Origin: an uncultured Elusimicrobia bacterium
Lineage (GTDB): Bacteria; Elusimicrobiota; Elusimicrobia; UBA1565; UBA9628
NCBI GenBank assembly: GCA_903830945.1
Contig: CAIKVT010000063.1
Span: forward strand, 1-54,399
Direction: 5' to 3'
DNA: 54,399 nt
Shown here: positions 48,524 through 54,399 of the stretch, in pieces
Position numbering within the stretch: position 1 is the first letter of the stretch
How the letters are laid out: the number at the start of each line of letters is the position of its first letter
Notes under the pieces: model-generated
Databases searched by the model: none
The model's input: the letters and a program-made list of their open reading frames with translations, nothing else
Told to the model about the DNA's origin: nothing
Translations under genes and position numbers: made by a program

Positions 48524-50356
48524 ATGCGCTGTCAGACCGCGCTGCTCCTTTCCGTCGGCCTCGCTTTGGCCGCCTGCTTCGCCCCGGCTTTTAAGACGGC
48601 CGCCCCCTCTCCTGGAGCCGCTGACACGGCTGACGACGGCTTGGGCTGGGCCCGCGGCAAGGTCTGGTACCAGGTATTCCCCGAACGCTTCCGCAACGGC
48701 GATCCGTCCAACGACCCTGGCGCGGCCGACGTCCTGGAGAACGACGGCAAGCACAGATGGCACCTCTTGCCCTGGACCAGCGACTGGTATGAGCTCCAGC
48801 CCTGGGAGGTCAAGCGCTCCACCGACTTCTATAACGCTGGAGTCGTCTTCGCCCGGCGCTACGGCGGCGACCTCCAGGGCGTCATCGATAAGCTCGATTA
48901 CCTCAAGGACCTCGGCGTGGATGTCATCTACCTCAATCCCGTCTTCGAGGCCCCCAGCCTGCACAAATACGACGCCTCCAGTCTCCACCATGTGGACCTC
49001 CATTTTGGCCCCGACCCTGCCGGGGACAGACAACTTCTGGTCGAAGCTCGCGAGACCGAGGATCCTGACTCCTGGATCTGGACCAAGGCGGACATTCTTT
49101 TCCTCCGGTTCATAAGGGAAGCGCACAGCCGTGGCCTTAAGGTCGTCATAGACGGCGTCTTTAACCATACGGGCCGACGGTTTTTCGCCTTCAAGGACCT
49201 GCTCAAGAAGGGCCAGAAGTCGCGTTATGCCGACTGGTACATGGTGACCAAGTGGGGGGGGAAGCTCGGCGACGAGTTCGAGTACAAGGCTTGGTGGGAT
49301 GTCAAATCCCTGCCCATCTTCGCTCGGGACAGCCATGGCCTCTTGCCTGGTCCCAAAAAATACGTCTTCGCCATCACCAAGAGATGGCTGGCTCCTAACG
49401 GCAGCACCAAGGACGGCGTGGACGGTTTTCGCCTTGACGTCATTGAGGAGGTTCCTGCCCCCTTCTGGAAGGAGTGGCGAGCTGAGGTCAGGGCCATCAA
49501 GCCGGAAGCCATGACCGTGGGCGAGATCTGGGGCGACGCCTCGGGCTGGGTCAAGGATGGCCGCATCGACTCCACCATGAACTATCAGTTTGCCCAGGCC
49601 GCGGTCGGCTTCTTCGTGGACCGCAAGACCGCGGTCTCGGGCAGCGCCTTCGCGGCGCGCCTCAATAAGTTGCTGGATTCCTATGACCCGCAAAAGGCCC
49701 AGCTGCTTTTGAACCTCATGGACTCTCACGATACGGACCGAGTCGTCAGTATGATCGCTAATCCCGACCGTCCCTACGGCCGGCGCCATGGCCCTCGTTC
49801 CAACCCGGATTATGATGTGCGCAAGCCCGGAGCCGAGGCTCTGCAGGTTCAGAAACAGATCGCCGCCTTCCAGATGACTTTTCTGGGCGCGCCCATGGTC
49901 TACTATGGAGACGAGGCCGGCCTGTGGGGCGCCACCGACCCGGATGACCGCAAACCCATGCTGTGGCCGGATTCGGCATACGCGCCGGAGTCCCGGCATC
50001 CGTTGGGCAAGCCTAGGCCTGCAGACCCGGTGGGCTTTGACGCCGGCTTGTGGGGCTTTTATCGGAGCCTGATGCGCGTACGCCATGAAAGCCCGGCGCT
50101 CTCCGGCGGTGACCTGAGCTTCCTGGGCGCCGCGGTGTCGCGCGACCTGGTGGGATTCTCGCGCCGCGCCGGGGATTCCGAGGCGCTCGCGCTTTTCAAC
50201 CGGGCGGATCAGCCGCACGCGGTGGTCCTGCCCGTCATCCATGCCGGCTACCGCGATGCGCTCGCCGACAAGACGCTGGCCGCGGACAAGGGGCGGCTGC
50301 GCGTCGAGATCCCGGCCCATGGCTTCCTGATTCTGGTCTCCGGGCCTGGGACTTAG
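48524..50356 (+). CDS. lipoprotein alpha-amylase family glycoside hydrolase (GH13)
   Basis: Predicted protein of 610 residues. MRCQTALLLSVGLALAAC ends in lipobox Cys18, so it should be a lipoprotein. The GH13 barrel has WYQVFPERFRNGDPSN at its start, DVIYLNPVF, DGVFNHTG (region I His), the nucleophile Asp305 in DGFRLD, the acid Glu334 in VGEIWGD, and Asp403 in MDSHDTDR. NRNGDPSN-type entry and the RRYGGDLQGVIDKLDYLKDLG pattern resemble cyclomaltodextrinase/neopullulanase-like enzymes, which hydrolyse small maltodextrins. The C-terminal 90 residues form the usual beta domain. Start at M6 of the longer frame because the lipobox begins there and a -10 lies six bases upstream. Confidence 0.9.
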   Translation: MRCQTALLLSVGLALAACFAPAFKTAAPSPGAADTADDGLGWARGKVWYQVFPERFRNGDPSNDPGAADVLENDGKHRWHLLPWTSDWYELQPWEVKRSTDFYNAGVVFARRYGGDLQGVIDKLDYLKDLGVDVIYLNPVFEAPSLHKYDASSLHHVDLHFGPDPAGDRQLLVEARETEDPDSWIWTKADILFLRFIREAHSRGLKVVIDGVFNHTGRRFFAFKDLLKKGQKSRYADWYMVTKWGGKLGDEFEYKAWWDVKSLPIFARDSHGLLPGPKKYVFAITKRWLAPNGSTKDGVDGFRLDVIEEVPAPFWKEWRAEVRAIKPEAMTVGEIWGDASGWVKDGRIDSTMNYQFAQAAVGFFVDRKTAVSGSAFAARLNKLLDSYDPQKAQLLLNLMDSHDTDRVVSMIANPDRPYGRRHGPRSNPDYDVRKPGAEALQVQKQIAAFQMTFLGAPMVYYGDEAGLWGATDPDDRKPMLWPDSAYAPESRHPLGKPRPADPVGFDAGLWGFYRSLMRVRHESPALSGGDLSFLGAAVSRDLVGFSRRAGDSEALALFNRADQPHAVVLPVIHAGYRDALADKTLAADKGRLRVEIPAHGFLILVSGPGT

Positions 50357-50394
50357 GTCCCGCGTCCGTTCTGGGCCTTCGGGCTCCGGTGCTG

Positions 50395-50403
50395 TGCTAT
50401 AAT
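50395..50403 (+). promoter_or_regulatory. extended -10 promoter of the carboxypeptidase gene
   Basis: TGC followed by a perfect TATAAT (50398-50403). The leader has AAGGAG at 50425-50430, eight bases before the ATG at 50437. Confidence 0.5.
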
Positions 50404-50436
50404 AAATCGGTCCGCTCCATTCTTAAGGAGACTTCG

Positions 50437-51741
50437 ATGCCGAGATTTCTGCTCGCTCTAGCTTTCGCTGCCTGCGCCGCCCTCCCTGCGTCCGCTGACT
50501 CCGGCATTCCTTCCGACAAGTCCCCCAAGGCCCTCTCTGAGCTCAAGGACGCCGCTCGAGTCGATGAGCTGCCGCCCGTTCTGAAGCCTGAGGGAGCGGC
50601 CGTGGACCAGCGCTATTGGGTGGTGGTGAAAGCCGCCTCGCGCGCGGAGCGCACCGCCATCGCTACTGCCGGGCTGGCCATCGAGGAGGAACATGCCGAC
50701 TGCGTGGCCGGCACCGCTCATATTAAGACCATCGAGAAGTTGCAGGCTTTGGGCTACGAGGTCATGTTCCAGGAATCCTTGGTCAAATTGGCTAAGGACT
50801 TCCCGTCACAGGATAAGGCTTACCACAACTACGACCGCATGAAGGCCGCGCTCGACGTCCTGGTCAAGGCCAACCCCAAGTTGGTCTCTCTCTTCTCTAT
50901 CGGCAAGGGCTGGCAGGGGCGCAACATCTGGGTCGTGCGCTTCAACACCACGGAGTCCGGGACCAAGCCCAGCCGCAAGCCCGGCGCCTTCATCGTGGGC
51001 GACCACCACGCCCGGGAGCATCTGAGTGTCGAGATGCCCATCAAGATAGCCGAGTACCTGGCCGCGCACAGAGACGCCGCGGCGGTGCGTAAGCTTCTCG
51101 AGACCCGCGACATCTACATCGTCCCCATGCTCAACCCCGACGGGGCCGAGTACGACATCTCCACGGGCCAGTACAAGTGGCACCGCAAGAACATGCGAGT
51201 CAACTCGGACCAGGAATTGGGCGTGGACCTCAATCGCAACTGCGATTTCATCTTCGGCGGCGAAGGCTCCTCCGGCGACACCTACAGCGACACCTATCAC
51301 GGCCCCAGCGCCTTCTCCGAGCCGGAGACCCGGGCCTTCAAGGATTTCTTGGACGCGCGGCCCAACATCAGGACGTTGAACTCCTTCCACAGCTACGCGG
51401 GGCTGGTCATGTATCCCTGGGGCGGCAAGGACGGCGCCGTGGATAATGCCGAGGACCTCAAGGCCTTCCGGACCATGGCCGGGGCCATGGCCCAGTTGGC
51501 CGGTCTGCGGTCTGAGCAGTCTAATGAGATGTACATCGCCACGGGCGACTGCGCGGACTGGGCCTATGCCGCGCATAAGATATTCGCCTTCACCACGGAA
51601 CTCAATGGCGGCAGCTTCTACCCCGGCGCGGCTGAGATCGACCAGGAGGCCCCGGGCGAGATTCAGGCTGCCCTCTACATGATCGAGTATTCGGACGACC
51701 CGCACCGGGCCGTGGGCGCTGGTTTTTCTGCCGCGCGATAG
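50437..51741 (+). CDS. exported zinc carboxypeptidase (M14 family)
   Basis: Predicted protein of 434 residues with a signal peptide (residues 1-20, ending ASA). Residues 25-125 resemble an N-terminal propeptide (VKLAKDFPSQ boundary). The M14 catalytic domain follows: zinc ligands His191 and Glu194 in HHAREHLS, MLNPDGAEYD, RKNMR, NRNCDFIFGG, the third zinc His in NSFHSYAG, and the catalytic Glu in FTTELNGG. It resembles the carboxypeptidase T/A group, which removes hydrophobic or basic C-terminal residues. Start at M17 of the longer frame because of the strong AAGGAG. Confidence 0.92.
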   Translation: MPRFLLALAFAACAALPASADSGIPSDKSPKALSELKDAARVDELPPVLKPEGAAVDQRYWVVVKAASRAERTAIATAGLAIEEEHADCVAGTAHIKTIEKLQALGYEVMFQESLVKLAKDFPSQDKAYHNYDRMKAALDVLVKANPKLVSLFSIGKGWQGRNIWVVRFNTTESGTKPSRKPGAFIVGDHHAREHLSVEMPIKIAEYLAAHRDAAAVRKLLETRDIYIVPMLNPDGAEYDISTGQYKWHRKNMRVNSDQELGVDLNRNCDFIFGGEGSSGDTYSDTYHGPSAFSEPETRAFKDFLDARPNIRTLNSFHSYAGLVMYPWGGKDGAVDNAEDLKAFRTMAGAMAQLAGLRSEQSNEMYIATGDCADWAYAAHKIFAFTTELNGGSFYPGAAEIDQEAPGEIQAALYMIEYSDDPHRAVGAGFSAAR

Positions 51742-51754
51742 GCCCTGCGAGCGC

Positions 51755-53038
51755 CTACAGGTTAAGCAGTTCTTCCTGCCCCTGCAGCCGCACTCCGGCT
51801 TTGACTGTCTTTAGGAACCCTGAGCGCAGGGTATCCGAGGCCAGAGCCTTCTTCACCGGGTCGAGCCGCAGGAAGCCGCCGACGAAAGCCCGCAGGAACC
51901 GGTGCGTGACGCTCTTGGGTTCGTCGAAGAACTGGCCGCCCAAAGTCCCTTTTTCCAGCGCCTGGAGGATTACTTTTTCGAACATGGTCTCCGGCGGGAT
52001 CACCCTCTGGGGGCGACGCTCCAGTCGTAGGGTCTTGCGGCCGCACTTCACCACGCAGACCCCGCAGCCCAGACAGGATTCCCCGTCAATGTGGGCGCGT
52101 TTTCCCTCCATCCGGATGGCGTTGACCGGGCAGAGCTTGGCGCAGAGCCCGCAGCCGATACAGCGGTCTTCCGTGGTCTTGGCCAGGAAGCCGGAGGTCA
52201 CCACGGAATTCGGATAGCCGTGTTGGGTTATCCCGCTCAAAGCCGAGCAGCAGCATTTGCAGCAGTGGCAGACATAGGAGACCTTGCGCTGCACGTTGTC
52301 CGCGCAGAGTACCAGACCTTGTTCGCGCGATGCGGTGAAGATCTCGCGCATCTCTGGCTTGCCGATCTCTCGGGCCAGGTCGTGACGGATGAGATAATCC
52401 GCGGCGAAGCCGAAGGATGTGCATGTCTCCAAAGGCACGTCGCAAGTTTTGGTCCCCAGGTGGAGTTTTTCGTGTCGGCAGGCGCAGATGCTAACGGCGC
52501 AGAGTTTGGCTTGCTCGATAAAGGTTGATGCCTTCTCGTAGTCCAGGATTTCGAGATGCCCCTCCGCGGGGAAGGCCTCCTCCCGGGCCACGGTGCGCAG
52601 GACCTGGACCTTTTCTCCGTGGCTTAGATTCGCATTCCAGAACGCATCTCCATCCATGTAATCGTGGAAGAGGCGAGCCCATTCTTTCGTGTTGAGCTTG
52701 CCTTGCGTGCGCATCAAGGTGAACTCGAAGATTCCTATGACGAGTGGCGAGGGCGAGTAGCGGTACTCACTTTGGACCCAGAGGTCCAGGACCAAGCCCT
52801 TGGAGGTCAGAGTCTCCAGTAGGGCCTTGAGGCGCTCGCGCGCGATGCCGGTGGTCTTCTCCAGACGTTCGAGGTTGGAGAGTCCGGTTGGCATGCTGCT
52901 GACCAAGTTCGCTTCCTCTTCGGTGTAGAGTTCATTGAGGATGGCGCGGAAGGCCTTATTGTAAGGCACGCGGCAGGTCAGGCTGTCGAGCTTGCCGCCT
53001 AATTCCTTATAGACGTCTTTGGCTGCGAGATGGCCCAT
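51755..53038 (-). CDS. Cys-rich 4Fe-4S protein with N-terminal HTH-like region
   Basis: Predicted protein of 427 residues. Residues 35-90 form a MarR/winged-helix-like region (SSMPTGLSNLERLEKTTGIARERLKALLETLTSKGLVLDL). Residues 180-265 hold an unusual Cys array, CACRHE, CDVPLETC and CHCCKCCC, which could bind a metal or cluster. Two ferredoxin motifs follow: CIGCGLCAKLCPVNAI (293-308) and CLGCGVCVVKCGRKTL (322-337). It is related to a group of 4Fe-4S proteins of unknown role in anaerobes; a redox- or metal-linked function is inferred. It lies ten bases after the amino-acid permease gene, in the same operon. Confidence 0.85.
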   Translation of the reverse strand: MGHLAAKDVYKELGGKLDSLTCRVPYNKAFRAILNELYTEEEANLVSSMPTGLSNLERLEKTTGIARERLKALLETLTSKGLVLDLWVQSEYRYSPSPLVIGIFEFTLMRTQGKLNTKEWARLFHDYMDGDAFWNANLSHGEKVQVLRTVAREEAFPAEGHLEILDYEKASTFIEQAKLCAVSICACRHEKLHLGTKTCDVPLETCTSFGFAADYLIRHDLAREIGKPEMREIFTASREQGLVLCADNVQRKVSYVCHCCKCCCSALSGITQHGYPNSVVTSGFLAKTTEDRCIGCGLCAKLCPVNAIRMEGKRAHIDGESCLGCGVCVVKCGRKTLRLERRPQRVIPPETMFEKVILQALEKGTLGGQFFDEPKSVTHRFLRAFVGGFLRLDPVKKALASDTLRSGFLKTVKAGVRLQGQEELLNL

Positions 53039-53048
53039 CAGCGTACGG

Positions 53049-54317
53049 TCAAGTGTTGCGCAATACGGACTTCTTGGAGCCGTAGAGGAAGTAGATGACC
53101 AGTCCGACTACCAGCCAGGCCCCGAATCGGACCCAGCTAATCCAACCCAGGCCGAGCATGAGATAGAGGCAGAAACCGATGCCCAAGACCGGCATGAGCG
53201 CGCCGCCAGGCAGGCGGAAGGGCCGGTGTCGGTGGGGGTCCGTGGCGCGCAAGATTATGACCCCGCCGCAGACCAGAACGAAAGCGAAGAGGGTCCCGAT
53301 GTTGCAGAGATTAGCCATCTCGTCGATGTTGCACACGGCTGCAAGCCCGCCCACGATCACCCCGGTCCAAATGGTGGTGACGTAGGGGGTCTTGAAGCGT
53401 GGATGGACCTTGGCGAAGTATGGGGGCAGCAGGCCGTCGCGGCTCATGGCGAAGAAGATGCGGGGCTGGCCCATCTGGAAGACCAGAAGGACCGCGGTGT
53501 GCGCGATGACAGAGCCCAGGGAGATGGTGCCGATGATCCAAGCCGCGGCATGGTTGTACTCTAGGGCCGCGATCAGAGGCTCGGCGATCTTGCTTTTGAG
53601 TGCCATGACCGGGATCATCCCGGTCATGGCCACGGTCACGAGTATGTAGACCACGGTGCAGATGGCCAGGGAGCCGATGATGCCTATGGGCATGTCCCGT
53701 TTCGGGTCCTTGGTCTCCTCAGCTACGGTGGAGACCGCGTCGAAGCCGATATAGGCGAAGAAGACCGTGGCCGCGCCAACCTGGATGCCCTTCCAGCCGC
53801 CGGGCGCGAAGGGTTTCCAGTACTGTGGGTGGAAGTAGTGGATGCCGACCCCGATGAAGAGCGCCAGCACCACGAGCTTAAGCCCGACCATGACGTTGTT
53901 GCAGGCCGTGCTCTCTTTGATGCCGACGACCAGTAGAGCGGTCAAGGCCAGGACGATGCATAGGGCTGGCAGGTTGAAGACCACGGGCAGGCCCAGCACG
54001 TGCGGCACCGCGGCCAGGTCCAGGCCTTTCTGCACGAAGGTGCGGTAATCGATGCGCAGCCAGATCGGGATGTCCCAGCCGAAGGCGGTCTTGACGAAAT
54101 CGGTGAAGTAGCCGGCCCAGGAGATGGCCACGGCCACGTTGCCGATGGCGTACTCAAGGATGAGGTCCCAGCCGATGATCCAGGCCACTAGCTCGCCCAT
54201 GGTGGCGTATGAGTATGTGTAGGCGCTGCCCGAGATGGGGACCATGGCCGAGAGCTCGGCGTAGCACAGGGCCGTGAAGCCGCAGGCGATGGCGGTGATG
54301 ATGAAGGAGATCGGCAC
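53049..54317 (-). CDS. cationic amino acid transporter (APC superfamily), N-terminally truncated
   Basis: 422 residues are readable, beginning with GTG at 54317 (VPISFIITAIACGFTALCYAEL). In CAT-type permeases this is the end of TM2; about 60 N-terminal residues that normally precede it are missing here, including GIGAIIGAGIF, part of the substrate site. The remainder has ten or so helices, EETKDPKRDMPIG, and FFAMSRDGLLPPYFAKVHPRFKTP, all typical. The missing start is found on the other strand, directly abutting (54318 onward). So the gene is broken or the sequence is chimeric. If whole, it would import amino acids by proton or facilitated transport. Confidence 0.88.
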   Translation of the reverse strand: MPISFIITAIACGFTALCYAELSAMVPISGSAYTYSYATMGELVAWIIGWDLILEYAIGNVAVAISWAGYFTDFVKTAFGWDIPIWLRIDYRTFVQKGLDLAAVPHVLGLPVVFNLPALCIVLALTALLVVGIKESTACNNVMVGLKLVVLALFIGVGIHYFHPQYWKPFAPGGWKGIQVGAATVFFAYIGFDAVSTVAEETKDPKRDMPIGIIGSLAICTVVYILVTVAMTGMIPVMALKSKIAEPLIAALEYNHAAAWIIGTISLGSVIAHTAVLLVFQMGQPRIFFAMSRDGLLPPYFAKVHPRFKTPYVTTIWTGVIVGGLAAVCNIDEMANLCNIGTLFAFVLVCGGVIILRATDPHRHRPFRLPGGALMPVLGIGFCLYLMLGLGWISWVRFGAWLVVGLVIYFLYGSKKSVLRNT

Positions 54318-54399
54318 ATGAACCGCTGGCGCGGTCTATGGCGGACCAAATCCGTCGACGCCCTCATCCACGAATCTGAGGTCCGAGGCCACAAGCTCG
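54318..54399 (+). CDS. N-terminus of a CAT-type permease, head to head with the truncated gene (3' partial)
   Basis: Reads MNRWRGLWRTKSVDALIHES then EVRGHKL and runs off the window. RTKS.D.LI.ES....HKL is the standard cytoplasmic N-terminus of CAT-family amino acid permeases, the very part that the adjacent minus-strand gene lacks. AAGGAG lies eight bases before the ATG, though those bases are also the complement of the other gene's codons. It is either the start of a second permease or the displaced start of the first. Confidence 0.75.
   Translation, partial: MNRWRGLWRTKSVDALIHESEVRGHKL

Noticed and set aside
47270-50320. 1016-codon open minus-strand frame
   Set aside because: Only its 3' 397 codons are the YgeW-type gene; the upstream part is antisense to the GH13 amylase gene, whose motifs are intact, and lacks family features.

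Overview
The window is GC-rich, densely coding bacterial DNA with Gram-negative traits: lipoprotein-type signal peptides, a LolE/LolD lipoprotein-release pair, and a FlgD-type C-terminal domain on a surface protein. A secreted protein with a TLTTYYPSP motif after its signal peptide, a bacterial RRM protein, and many start codons only 5-9 bases after a TAGAAT/TATAAT box fit Elusimicrobiota or a neighbouring candidate phylum. That placement is an inference; no rRNA is present. Genes on both strands are interleaved in short operons.

Layout. 1-351: 3' end of a large surface protein. 378-3618 (-): ABC-2 exporter operon (ATPase plus two permeases, 4-bp overlaps). 3786-7069 (+): two small secreted proteins and a DUF2298-type membrane protein. 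7127-8026 (-): TTYYPSP secreted protein. 8150-8401: non-coding DNA that looks like a strongly structured RNA with its own promoter on the minus strand. 8570-8992: RRM protein. 9075-12504: intact tRNA-Thr(TGT), then a 3.3-kb accessory island (XRE 'mobile mystery protein A' with Fic 'mobile mystery protein B', plus a second Fic protein), closed by a degenerate copy of the same tRNA. 12519-21507: membrane glycosyltransferase-like/TPR protein, lipoprotein, SRPBCC protein, secreted caspase-like peptidase (-), methyltransferase, cyclic-nucleotide-domain MscS channel, unknown exported protein, OsmC. 21532-28847 (-): Tag glycosylase (apparent ATA start), GT-C-like protein, peptidase T, class II aldolase, response regulator, phospholipase-D-like protein, exported MEMO-AMMECR1 fusion. 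28963-33341 (+): aminotransferase, DUF985 cupin, second PLD-like protein, TPR-like protein.

33807-37702: fused E1 and E2 of a 2-oxoacid dehydrogenase complex plus an unknown partner. 37758-42882: apparent operon of two response regulators, LysS, LolE, LolD and ExoIII, started by a near-consensus promoter that should give a leaderless mRNA. 42919-48460: nitrogen/carbamoyl region with carbamate kinase, aspartate carbamoyltransferase, YgeY-type hydrolase and YgeW-type carbamoyltransferase, interrupted by a RAYT transposase element with 20-bp inverted ends. 48524-51741: lipoprotein GH13 amylase and secreted M14 carboxypeptidase. 51755-54399: Cys-rich ferredoxin-like protein and a CAT-type permease whose N-terminus lies on the opposite strand at the window edge.

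Most promising for novelty: the structured RNA at 8150-8367, the tRNA-bounded Fic island, the exported MEMO-AMMECR1 fusion, the rearranged carbamoyl cluster, and the head-to-head permease junction, which may be an assembly artefact.
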